A stretch of 64,000 nucleotides of DNA, from NCBI RefSeq assembly GCF_900111685.1, contig NZ_FOHX01000012.1:213618-277617 (forward strand), given 5' to 3'. This document shows, piece after piece, positions 25,791-34,151 of this stretch (positions are counted from its first letter, which is position 1; each line of letters opens with the position of its first letter). Source of the DNA: Nonomuraea wenchangensis. GTDB taxonomy: Bacteria; Actinomycetota; Actinomycetes; Streptosporangiales; Streptosporangiaceae. Below the pieces are notes generated by a model. The model searched no databases. It was not told where the DNA came from and worked only from the letters and a program-made list of their open reading frames with translations. The position numbers were made by a program, and so were the translations under genes.

Positions 25791-28700
25791 GCCGCAGCCG
25801 CAGCAACCACCACAGCGCCCGCAGCCCCCGCTGCCGCCGCTGCCGCCGCTGCCGCCGCTGCTGCTGTCGGCGGCCGGCGCCCGGGCACTGCTGGTCGGCA
25901 CCGCCCACCACCATCCGGCGTCCAAGCTGGGCGAGGTGCCCGCGGTGGCGCGGACGGTCGCGGACCTGTCGGCCGCGCTGGTCGAACGGGCCGGGCTGGC
26001 TCCGGAGGCGATCACCGAGCTGATCGACCCGGGCAGCCCGGGCGAGCTGGCCGGTGCGATCGACCGGTTCGGCCAGGGCCGGCCGGACGTCCTGTTCTTC
26101 TACTACGTCGGCCACGGGCTCATCGGACCGCAGGGCAAGCTCTACCTGGCCACCGGAGAGACCGTTGACCTCACCCGCGGAGCGGCGGCCTACCAGGCAC
26201 TGCCCTACCAGGAGGTCCACCGGCTGCTGTCGCAGAGCCGCGCCCGGCTGGCCGTCGTGGTGCTCGACTGCTGCCACGCCGGCCTGGCGGAGGCGTGGCG
26301 GGGGAGCTATCTGCTCACCGCGACCGGCAGGGAGGAGCAGGCCTGGGCGGTGCCGGGGGAGGAGCACACGGCGTTCGGCGGGGCCTTGATCCGGGTGCTG
26401 CGCGACGGCGATCCTGCCGCGCCGCCCGTGCTCACCGTCGAGGACGTCTACCGCTGTCTGACCCGCGCTCTCGACGGGCGTCCCCGGCCGCGCCGCGTCG
26501 CGGCCGACCACGGCGCCCGCCTGCCCTTCGCGCTCAACGCCGCCCGGCCGCGTGAGGAGCGGGCGCTGCCCGCCGTCGCCTCCCGCGGGGACGAGCACTG
26601 CCCCTATCCGGGGGTGCGTCCGTTCGGTATGGACGAGAAGGCGTTCTTCTTCGGCCGTGACGAGCTGACCGCACGGCTGATCGACCGGCTGGAGCGGCGG
26701 GACGGCGTGCCGCTGCTGGTGGTCGGGCCGTCGGGGGCCGGGAAGTCGTCGGTGTTACGGGCGGGGCTGCTCAACGCATGGGGCGCACGACCGTACATGA
26801 TCATGAAGCCGGGAGCGGAGCCGCGCGTTCCCGGCGGCGTCCCGGACGGCGGGCTGCTGGTCGTCGACCAGTTCGAGGAGGTCTTCACCCTCTGCGCGGA
26901 CGAGTCGCGCCGGCGTGGCTTCGTCGCGGAGCTGGTGCGGCTCTGCGACCGCGCTCATGTCGTGCTCGGGCTGCGCGCCGACTTCTTCAGTCACTGTACG
27001 GACCTCCCCGAGCTCGTCCCGGCCCTGCGCCGCCCCGAACCGGTCACCGCGATGACCGAGGACCAGCTGAGGGACGTCATCGCCAAACCCGCCCTGGCCA
27101 CCGGGCTCACCCTGGAGGACGGCCTGGTCGAGCTGCTTCTGGAGGATGTGGCCTCCGCCGGGATCTCCCTGCCGCTGCTCTCGCACGCCCTCTTCGCCAC
27201 CTGGCTGCGCAGCGCCGACGGCGTGCTCACCCTGCGGGCCTACCGGGCGACCGGCGGCATCGCCGGCTCCCTGGCCCAGGCCGCCGACCGGGTGCTGGAC
27301 TCGTTCGGCGAGGCGGACCTGGCTACCGCCCGCACCATCCTGCTCCGGCTGGTACGGCTCGGCACGAGCACCGAGGACACCCGCAGGCGGGTGCCCATCG
27401 GCGAGCTCCCCGGCCGCCACGTGCTCGACGTCCTGGCCAAGGCCCGCCTGGTGATCGTGGACGAGGAGAACGCCGAGCTCGTCCACGACGCGCTCATCCG
27501 CGGCTGGCCCCGGCTGCGCGGCTGGATCGAGGCCGACCGCGCCGACCTCACCGTCCAGCACCGGCTGGCCGACGACGCCGCCCAGTGGGACGCCGCGGGA
27601 CGCCAGGCCGGCTACCTCTACTCCGCGCCCAGGCTGGCCGCCGTCGAACCCGTACGCGACCGCCTCGCCGACGAGACCGCCCTGAGCGCGACCACGCTGG
27701 CCTTCCTGCGCGCCTGTGACCGGGCGGTCGCGCGGGCGGCCAGGATCCGGCGTACGGTCATCGGCACGCTCGCGGGGCTGACCGTGCTGTCCCTGGTGGC
27801 GGGGGTCATCGCCGTCGTGTCGGCGAACACGGTGGCCGCCGAGCGGGACAACACCCTCTCCCGGCAGTTCGCCCAGACGAGCGTCGACCTGATCCGGACC
27901 GAACCGGAGTCGGCCCGCTGGCTCGCCGCCGAAGCCTGGCACCTCGCGCACACCCCGGAGGCCCGGCACAGCCTGTTCAACGCGCTGGCCCACCCGATCA
28001 GGATCGCGCTCAACCCCGGCGTACGTACCGACGCCGCGGTCTTCAGTCCCGACGGGCGACTGGTGGCCATCGGGACCGATGCCGGCGCCGTCGAGTTCTG
28101 GGACACCCGTACGTACGAGCAGGTGGGGGAGACCATCAAGGCCCACGACCGGCCGGTGAACGCGCTGGCCTTCCGCCCGGACGGCCGGGCGGTGGTCAGC
28201 GCCGGGGGTGACGGGGTGGTCCGGCGCTGGTCGGTGCCCGGCGGCGAGCCTGTGGGCGATCCGATCGACGTCGGTACGGGCCCGATCTTCGACGTGGCCT
28301 TCGGTCCTCAGGTGCTGGCCACGGCGGGGGAGGACGGAGCCGTACGCCTGTGGGACGACCGTACGGGTGCGCCGTCGGACGCCCCGTTCGTCGGCGGAAG
28401 TCCCGTCACCGCGCTGGCCTTCAGCGGGACCGTGCTGGCCGGCGGCGACCAGAACGGCGTCCTGAGGCTCTGGGACGTGGCCGCGCACAAGGCCGTCGGG
28501 CGGCCTCTCCCGACGAAGGGAGGCCCGGTCACCGACCTCGCCTTCCGCGGCCGCGAGCTGCTGTCCGCGCACACCGACGGAAACCTCCGGACGTGGGACA
28601 CGCCCCGCCTTCGCCCGATCGGGCAGGCGCGGCCGGTCGGAGCTGTCAGGTTCAGCGCGGACGGCCGAAGTGTCGCCATGCCGTCGGAGCAGCTCATCGC

Positions 28701-30060
28701 GATCCGGGACGAGCTCTGGCGCACGCCGGCCACGCTCCCGGCGAGCGCCCACGATCTGCTGGCGTTCGATGCCAGTCCCGACGGCCGGACGCTGGTCACC
28801 GCGAGCGTCGGCGGCAGCGCCCTGTGGCGCGTCGGCACGCATCATCCTCGGGGCGTCCCGCTCCCCGGCGGTGACCAGGAGATCACGGCGACGGCGTTCA
28901 GCCCCGACGGGCGTCTTCTGGCGGCGGCCGGTTCCGACGTCCGCCTCTGGGACACCGCCACGTGGCAGGAGGCCGGCCGGCTGACCGGCCACACGAGGCA
29001 GGTGACCGGGCTCGCCTTCACCGCCGACGGCCGCCAGCTGGCGACCGTCGGCGACGACAGCACCGCCCGCCTCTGGGACGTGTCCACGCGCCGGCAGATC
29101 GGCGAGCCCTTCCTGGGACACACCGGGTCGATCAACGCCGTGGCGGTGAGCCCTGACCAGCGGACGCTCGTGACCGTGGGCGCCGACGACTCGGTCCGCC
29201 TCTGGAGCACGGCCACCCATCGGGCGGCGGGTCCGGGCATCATCGGGTCCCGCGAGTCGTACAACGACGTCGTCTTCAGCCCCGACGGACGCAGGCTCGT
29301 CGTCGCGGGAAAGAGGGTCCGCGTGTTCGACGTACGCACCTTCGACCTGCTCCTCACGATCGACGCCCGCTCGTTCCCCGTGATCAGAGCGGCCTTCGCC
29401 GCCGACGGCAGCCGCCTGGTGACCGCCGGCGGCGACGGGACCGCCCGGATCTGGTCGGTGGAGGAGTCCGGCCTGGTGGCGGAGGGTGAACCGCTGACCG
29501 GCCACACCGGGCCGGTGCTGTCGGCGGTCTTCGGCCGGAGTGGCCAGGTGGTGGTGACCTCGGGGAGCGACGGCACCACGCGGGTGTGGGACGTGGCCAC
29601 ACACCGCCAGATCGGCGCGTCCCTGACCGGCCTCCCCGGGGAGGCACAGACGGTGGCCGTCGACCCCGGCGAGACGACGGTCGTCACCGGGGACACCAAG
29701 GGAACCATCCACCGGTGGGAGGTCGGCCGCCCGGCTGACCCGTTCGCCGACGTCTGCCGGATCAGCCGCCGGTCGGTCCTCGACGGGCGGGTGGACGATC
29801 GCCGGCTCGACATGACATTCGGAGAGGTCTGCCCCGATGAAGCCACTTCTCAGCCCTCTCGCGGCGTCGCTCTTGTTGATCGTGGCCGGATGCTCGGCGC
29901 CGCCGGCCACGCCGCCCGTCACGCCGGCCCCTGCGTCTCCCAGCTCGGTGGAGAGCGCGCCGGCCGCCCTGTCGGGACAGGTGCGCTCCGTCGGCGCCCT
30001 CTTCCGGGTCTCGGAGGGCGACGCCGTGCACTGCGCCGCGACCGCCGTACAGTCCCGTGA
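25783..30060 (+). CDS. caspase-STAND NTPase-WD40 conflict protein
   Basis: 1425 aa. A Pro-rich start precedes a caspase-like peptidase domain (about 35-250) with His111 in YVGHGL and Cys164 in DCCHAG. A STAND/AAA NTPase follows (about 285-650) with Walker A GPSGAGKSS (Lys321) and Walker B LLVVDQFEEVF. One membrane helix lies at about 660-683, then 14 WD40 repeats (about 735-1330), enough for two seven-bladed propellers. Family members are thought to sense a trigger through the propeller and release protease activity, ending in cell death or target cleavage. The last 66 or so residues run 224 nt into the next gene, out of character, so the true C-terminus may be near 29836. Confidence 0.9.
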   Translation: MDEPQPQQPPQRPQPPLPPLPPLPPLLLSAAGARALLVGTAHHHPASKLGEVPAVARTVADLSAALVERAGLAPEAITELIDPGSPGELAGAIDRFGQGRPDVLFFYYVGHGLIGPQGKLYLATGETVDLTRGAAAYQALPYQEVHRLLSQSRARLAVVVLDCCHAGLAEAWRGSYLLTATGREEQAWAVPGEEHTAFGGALIRVLRDGDPAAPPVLTVEDVYRCLTRALDGRPRPRRVAADHGARLPFALNAARPREERALPAVASRGDEHCPYPGVRPFGMDEKAFFFGRDELTARLIDRLERRDGVPLLVVGPSGAGKSSVLRAGLLNAWGARPYMIMKPGAEPRVPGGVPDGGLLVVDQFEEVFTLCADESRRRGFVAELVRLCDRAHVVLGLRADFFSHCTDLPELVPALRRPEPVTAMTEDQLRDVIAKPALATGLTLEDGLVELLLEDVASAGISLPLLSHALFATWLRSADGVLTLRAYRATGGIAGSLAQAADRVLDSFGEADLATARTILLRLVRLGTSTEDTRRRVPIGELPGRHVLDVLAKARLVIVDEENAELVHDALIRGWPRLRGWIEADRADLTVQHRLADDAAQWDAAGRQAGYLYSAPRLAAVEPVRDRLADETALSATTLAFLRACDRAVARAARIRRTVIGTLAGLTVLSLVAGVIAVVSANTVAAERDNTLSRQFAQTSVDLIRTEPESARWLAAEAWHLAHTPEARHSLFNALAHPIRIALNPGVRTDAAVFSPDGRLVAIGTDAGAVEFWDTRTYEQVGETIKAHDRPVNALAFRPDGRAVVSAGGDGVVRRWSVPGGEPVGDPIDVGTGPIFDVAFGPQVLATAGEDGAVRLWDDRTGAPSDAPFVGGSPVTALAFSGTVLAGGDQNGVLRLWDVAAHKAVGRPLPTKGGPVTDLAFRGRELLSAHTDGNLRTWDTPRLRPIGQARPVGAVRFSADGRSVAMPSEQLIAIRDELWRTPATLPASAHDLLAFDASPDGRTLVTASVGGSALWRVGTHHPRGVPLPGGDQEITATAFSPDGRLLAAAGSDVRLWDTATWQEAGRLTGHTRQVTGLAFTADGRQLATVGDDSTARLWDVSTRRQIGEPFLGHTGSINAVAVSPDQRTLVTVGADDSVRLWSTATHRAAGPGIIGSRESYNDVVFSPDGRRLVVAGKRVRVFDVRTFDLLLTIDARSFPVIRAAFAADGSRLVTAGGDGTARIWSVEESGLVAEGEPLTGHTGPVLSAVFGRSGQVVVTSGSDGTTRVWDVATHRQIGASLTGLPGEAQTVAVDPGETTVVTGDTKGTIHRWEVGRPADPFADVCRISRRSVLDGRVDDRRLDMTFGEVCPDEATSQPSRGVALVDRGRMLGAAGHAARHAGPCVSQLGGERAGRPVGTGALRRRPLPGLGGRRRALRRDRRTVP

Positions 30061-30748
30061 GCAAAACCTGATCATGACCTCGGCCCGCTGCCTGGTCGAC
30101 CCGCGTACCCGCAAGGGGTACAAGGGCCTGGTCTTCATCCCGCAGTACCACGACAAGACCGCTCCGCAGGGCGTCTACCTGCTGAAAGACCTGTTCGTCC
30201 CGCCAGGTTTCCTCGACGACACCAGCGACCCCGCCTACGACTACGGCTTCGCCACCGTCTACAACGGCGCCGGCTCTCATCCGTCCGGCCGGGCCGTGGA
30301 CGTCGGCCCGCTCGGCGCCAACGTGCCCACCCAGGGCCTCGAGTGGAACCGGCGCGTCAGCAACCGCTACCACGCCTTCGGTTACCCCAGGACGCCCACC
30401 GGGGAGCCCCGCCTGTTCCCTGGCAGCGCCCTGCAGTGGTGTGAGGGCACCTCCGGCCGGATGTCCGGCCACGAGGCACTCACGATCGAGTGCCGCATCG
30501 ACCGCATGGCCCCCGGCGGTCCGGTGATCGACGCCTTCGACCAGCGCAAGGGGCTCGGCTACGTGGTCGGCGTCGTCAGCGGCCTTCTCGGCGACACCCC
30601 CGGCGAACGCCCGGGCGGCGTCGCGTTCGCCTACTTCAACTCCCTGTTCGCCGACATCTACGCGAAGGCCTCCACCCACACGACCGGACAACCCGACCTG
30701 GCCGCCATGAAACCCGTCCTCTATGAGCTGAACCTGAAGACGGACTAG
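29837..30748 (+). CDS. trypsin-like lipoprotein lacking catalytic His and Ser (pseudo-protease)
   Basis: 303 aa. The signal peptide ends in lipobox IVAGC, followed by a Pro/Ser-rich linker and a chymotrypsin-fold domain (HCAATAV, LIMTSARCLVD, DPAYDYGFA, GYPRTPTGEPRLFPG). The catalytic His expected in TAAHC is Arg84, Asp135 is kept in YDYGFA, and the GSSGGP loop has become APGGP with Pro226 in place of Ser. It is therefore probably inactive as a protease and may bind peptides or act as a sensor outside the membrane. GGAGAGG precedes the ATG, and it overlaps the caspase-STAND frame by 224 nt. Confidence 0.82.
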   Translation: MKPLLSPLAASLLLIVAGCSAPPATPPVTPAPASPSSVESAPAALSGQVRSVGALFRVSEGDAVHCAATAVQSREQNLIMTSARCLVDPRTRKGYKGLVFIPQYHDKTAPQGVYLLKDLFVPPGFLDDTSDPAYDYGFATVYNGAGSHPSGRAVDVGPLGANVPTQGLEWNRRVSNRYHAFGYPRTPTGEPRLFPGSALQWCEGTSGRMSGHEALTIECRIDRMAPGGPVIDAFDQRKGLGYVVGVVSGLLGDTPGERPGGVAFAYFNSLFADIYAKASTHTTGQPDLAAMKPVLYELNLKTD

Positions 30749-30780
30749 AAGATCCAGGCCGGGCTGAGGCCGACGCCGCG

Positions 30781-31662
30781 TCAGGCGAGCTTGCGGTAGA
30801 TCCGGGACGGGATCGCCTGGGCCGCGCCCTCCCGGCCGAACTCCTGGTAGACCTTCGACGTGATCTCCATGGCCTTGGGGGCGTAGGCGGGGTAGAAGTC
30901 CTCACCGCACCGCAGGTCCTTCAACGCCGTCTTGATCTCCTTGTCCAGGTACGGCCTGGCCTGGGCGGGCTTGAGGGTGGGCCGGAAGATGACGGTCCTG
31001 CCCTTGGGCGCCTCGGGCAGCTCGCCCTTCCACGCCTTCTTGGCGACGTCCGATGCCTGCCGCACGATCCTGGCGTGGCTGAGCCCGTCCAGTGCGGTCG
31101 GCTCGCTCCGGCTGACGCCCAGGCACGCGGCGAACTTCTTGCCCAGCTGGACGAGCTGCTTGTCCTGGTCGAGAACGCTCAACGACTTCCGCACCGCCGC
31201 TTCGAGCCGGTCGTGGTAGTCCTCCTGCGAGGTGACGGTCTTGCCCAGCACCTGCTTGACCGCCTCGGAGAAGCAGGACTCGTCGGCGGCGCGCCACTTC
31301 TTCAGCCGGTCGGCCGAGAGCGACATCAGCATCTTGTCGTTGGGGTTCTCGTGCTGGACGGGGTTGACGGCGGCGTCCTTGGGATAGACGTTCGCGGACC
31401 AGACGCCGAAGCCGTACTTGGCCCGGTACGCCCGCAGCGCCTCCACGTCGCCCGCGAGCCGCTCCCGCTCGCCGGGCTGCCACGTGTGCCGGGGCTCCGG
31501 CGAGGCCACATAGTCCAGGCCCCGCTCCTTCATGCAGGCGACGCGCTCGGCCTCCAGCCGGGTCTGCTTCTCGTACGCGGCGGCGTCCCCCGGCAGCGGG
31601 GAGGTGAGGCCGCCGAACGCGCCGGCGAGCATGGTGGCCGCGACGGCCTTGGCGATGAACAT
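30781..31662 (-). CDS. secreted hypothetical protein with four cysteines
   Basis: 293 aa, not assigned to a named family. It has an N-terminal signal peptide or anchor (FIAKAVAATMLAGAFGG), then a mainly helical domain with CMKERGLDYV near residue 43. The Cys residues (CMKE, SCFSEA, ACLGVS, RCGEDF) could form two disulfides. A strong ribosome site AAGGAG sits 7 nt before the ATG. It is the third gene after an ECF sigma factor and a CU044_5270-family protein, with a 79-nt gap, so probably in the same transcription unit. It is convergent with the trypsin-like gene. Confidence 0.75.
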   Translation of the reverse strand: MFIAKAVAATMLAGAFGGLTSPLPGDAAAYEKQTRLEAERVACMKERGLDYVASPEPRHTWQPGERERLAGDVEALRAYRAKYGFGVWSANVYPKDAAVNPVQHENPNDKMLMSLSADRLKKWRAADESCFSEAVKQVLGKTVTSQEDYHDRLEAAVRKSLSVLDQDKQLVQLGKKFAACLGVSRSEPTALDGLSHARIVRQASDVAKKAWKGELPEAPKGRTVIFRPTLKPAQARPYLDKEIKTALKDLRCGEDFYPAYAPKAMEITSKVYQEFGREGAAQAIPSRIYRKLA

Positions 31663-31741
31663 CGATGTTCTCCTTCTTCTTTGAGGGCATGCGAAACAGA
31701 ACTCACGGCCACGGAAGGCCGGAGCAGGTGGGGGAGAAGTC

Positions 31742-32800
31742 TCAGCAGGGGATCTTCATGCGGGACGCCTTGGGCGACGCCTCGGGCAGGCCGGGGGTGA
31801 GTTCGACGGCGAGCACCGCGGTGCCGTTGATCGCGCCCTTCTTCTCGGTGTACTCGCGGCCGGGGGACACCTTCACCCTGCGGTCCCTGGTGTTCACCGT
31901 GCGCTCGCCCAGGTAGCGGTAGGTCGTCCGATCGAAGATCAGCTCGGATCGGGTGCCGTCGCCCTCGTCCATGGCGACGGCCAGGCCGGGGCGGCCGGCC
32001 GCGTCGACGGCGTCGCCGATGAGCACGATGCCGTCCAGTCCGGCGGCGACCTGGTAGAGCGAGGCTCCCAGGCTGGGGCGGACGACGGACTCGCGGATCA
32101 GGCTCTGGAGTGAGCGCCAGATGCGCAGCGGCTGCTCGCCCGTGTCGGCCACGATCTTCGCGCGTACCTGGGCGGGGTCCGTCGGCCAGGCACCCAGCCG
32201 CGCGTACGCCGGTTGGCCTGGGCAGGCGCCCGGCTCGGACACGATGTCCTCGACGCCGTGGTCCCAGTACTTGCGGGGCGCCGGTCCCGTGGCCGACAGG
32301 TTCTGGCGACGGCTCAGCCAGGGCTTGCCCACGTCTGCGGCTTCCCAGCGCTCCTCGCTGACCAGCACCTTGGTGTAGAGAGTCCGGCCCGAGTCGTCCT
32401 TGGTGTAGAGGCTGTGCTGGGCCAGCGTCCTGGTGTGGACGTACTGGTCGCGGGCCGGAACCGTGTCGGGGCGGCCCGCGGCGGCCGACGCGGCCAGGGT
32501 GAGCAGCGTCCTGGCGTCGGCCGGAGGGGCGGCGATCAGGTGTCCAGGGGCACGCGGGTCGGAGCCGCCCAGACTCACCTGGGTGACGACGATGCCGCCG
32601 GTGAGCGTCACCGCCATGGCGCCGACCAGGGCGACGCGCCGGATCGGCCGCATGGCCGGCCGGCTGCGGCGCGCACGGTCCACCCGCGCCGCCTGTGCCT
32701 GGCGGGTCAGCCGGAGGAGGCGGTCACGTCCCTTGGCCGCCGCCTCCGGCGTGGGCTCAGGCTCCGTGAACGCGGCCTCGATCAGCTTCAACTCGTCCAT
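31742..32800 (-). CDS. CU044_5270 family membrane protein (putative sigma-factor partner)
   Basis: 352 aa. A short cytoplasmic N-terminus (MDELKLIEAAF) with a basic stretch is followed by a membrane helix at about 55-75 and an extracytoplasmic domain containing RDQYVHTRTL, LWRSLQSLIRES-like and FDRTTYRYLGERTV segments. The family is uncharacterised but regularly follows ECF sigma genes. Here stop and start overlap (TGATG). By position it may sense an envelope signal for the sigma factor or be its target (inference). Another full pair occurs at 40785-42238. Confidence 0.82.
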   Translation of the reverse strand: MDELKLIEAAFTEPEPTPEAAAKGRDRLLRLTRQAQAARVDRARRSRPAMRPIRRVALVGAMAVTLTGGIVVTQVSLGGSDPRAPGHLIAAPPADARTLLTLAASAAAGRPDTVPARDQYVHTRTLAQHSLYTKDDSGRTLYTKVLVSEERWEAADVGKPWLSRRQNLSATGPAPRKYWDHGVEDIVSEPGACPGQPAYARLGAWPTDPAQVRAKIVADTGEQPLRIWRSLQSLIRESVVRPSLGASLYQVAAGLDGIVLIGDAVDAAGRPGLAVAMDEGDGTRSELIFDRTTYRYLGERTVNTRDRRVKVSPGREYTEKKGAINGTAVLAVELTPGLPEASPKASRMKIPC

Positions 32801-33384
32801 CACCACTCCCCGATCGGGTTGACGTCGCCCAGGGCCTTGCGCAGCTTCTTGCGCGCCCTGTTGATCCGGGACCCGACGGTCCCCACCGGTATGTCCAGGG
32901 CCGTGGCGATCTCCTCGTAGCCGAGCCGGCCGAACACGAGCAGGAACACCACGTCGCGATCGCCCTTCGCCAGGCCCTTCAGCCCCCGTACGAGCTCGGG
33001 CCGGCTGGCCTGCGCCGCGAGCTGCGAGGTCACCCGGTCCTCGGGCCCGTCGGCGCACTCCTCGGCCGCGACCTTGCTGAGCGCGTTCAGCCGGCGGCCC
33101 TCTCTGCGGCGGTGACGGGCCACGACGTTCGTGGCGATGCCGAACAACCACGACCGCACGGTGCCCCGATCCGGGTCGAAGCCGCGCCTGCCGTCGAACG
33201 CGAGCAGGAAGGCGTCCGCGACCAGGTCCTCGGCCTGCTCACTGCCGAGCCGGGCGGCCAGATAGCGGTAGACCTCCTGGAAGTACCGGTCGTACAGGAG
33301 GGCGAAAAGCTCGGGATCGTCCAGCGACCGCTCGACCACGGTGACGTCTTCCATGACATCGCGGGCGTCGGGTGGTGCAGTCAT
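32800..33384 (-). CDS. ECF-type RNA polymerase sigma factor
   Basis: 194 aa. Region 2 (about 25-95) is LFALLYDRYFQEVYRYLAARLG with AEDLVADAFLLAF and VRSWLFGIATNVVARHRR. Region 4 (about 130-185) is RDVVFLLVFGRLGYEEIATAL followed by GTVGSRINRARKKLR. It directs core polymerase to a small regulon. The ATG has GGAAGGA upstream. It is cotranscribed with the CU044_5270 protein and probably the secreted protein at 30781. Confidence 0.9.
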   Translation of the reverse strand: MTAPPDARDVMEDVTVVERSLDDPELFALLYDRYFQEVYRYLAARLGSEQAEDLVADAFLLAFDGRRGFDPDRGTVRSWLFGIATNVVARHRRREGRRLNALSKVAAEECADGPEDRVTSQLAAQASRPELVRGLKGLAKGDRDVVFLLVFGRLGYEEIATALDIPVGTVGSRINRARKKLRKALGDVNPIGEW

Positions 33385-34151
33385 GGCGTCCTTCCGAAGG
33401 CAACTGTCGCCCAGTGTTCGCCGCTCGGCAGGTTTTCTTCACGCCGGGGGCCGGCACCCCGGCACCGGGCCGAGCGATCGAAGCGACTCAAGCGACTGAA
33501 GACCGGCATGCGACGCTGCTCGGCGCACGATCTGAGGGGCGGGGACGGGGCGGGGTTTCCGGTCGCTGCCGTGATCGTCCGGCCCTCGGGGGCGCAGAGA
33601 CTGAGCGTCAGTCGCTTGGGTGCTGGGAGCGACCCAAGCGACCGGGGACTGGCCCGGTCTCTTCAGTCGCTCCCTCTCCGGGCCGAGGCTCAAACAATCC
33701 CAAAAGCCGCGTGGCCCGTGGGGCGGAGGGGGAGCGAGGGACTGACGGTGCTTCGGTCGCTGGTGCTGAGTAGCTGACAAAGCCGCAGGTCAGCGCGATG
33801 AGGGAGGATGGGCAGCGACCAAAGCGACTCCTCCTCCGGTATATGTCGTCGTAGAACGCAAGGTTGTGTTGGCGTCATAAGTGCTCAGTAGAGTCGCTTC
33901 AGTCGCTACTCCAGGCGGTCCGGCGCCCATAGCCCCGGCCGCGCCCGGCCTCGCGGGGCCATCGCGAAGCCGCGTCGCATTTCTTCCGCCACGCGGTTGC
34001 CATCCCCCACAGCCGCCCCAAGGTCCGCTAATCTGTCGTGCCATGTTCAAGGCTCGGTCGCTTCAGTCGCTCAGCCTCCCTCACGGGCGGCGACGGGCAA
34101 GCAGGCCGAACCGGCGACACACCCTCTGCCCGGACCACGAGAAGGGATGAC
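33385..34151. other. repeat-rich intergenic region upstream of replication genes
   Basis: About 770 bp between the divergent sigma-factor and primase genes. No gene is recognised. It is filled with 9-bp AGCGACTNA-type repeats on both strands and an 11-bp hairpin at 33611-33642. The segment around 33840-33890 is less GC-rich, as might suit duplex opening. Confidence 0.55.
33473..34071. repeat. left cluster of AGCGACTNA 9-mer repeats (candidate iterons)
   Basis: Tandem units occur at 33473-33499 (three: AGCGATCGA, AGCGACTCA, AGCGACTGA), 33814-33831 (two), and on the minus strand at 33890-33907 (two) and 34054-34071 (two), with single units at 33663-33671 and near 33752-33761. An inverted pair GTCGCTTGGGT/ACCCAAGCGAC is at 33611-33642. 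Iteron-like arrays beside a primase/helicase operon suggest a replication origin. Confidence 0.65.

Noticed and set aside
25800..25870. CCG/CTG-rich repeat as a recombination hotspot or frameshift site
   Set aside because: It simply encodes the Pro/Leu-rich N-terminus of the caspase-STAND protein; the frame stays open.
26755..30156. 1133-codon minus-strand open frame
   Set aside because: Antisense to the caspase-STAND-WD40 gene; composition is a GC-skew shadow.
33473..34071. CRISPR array
   Set aside because: Repeats are 9 bp in direct tandem without regular unique spacers, and no cas genes are present.
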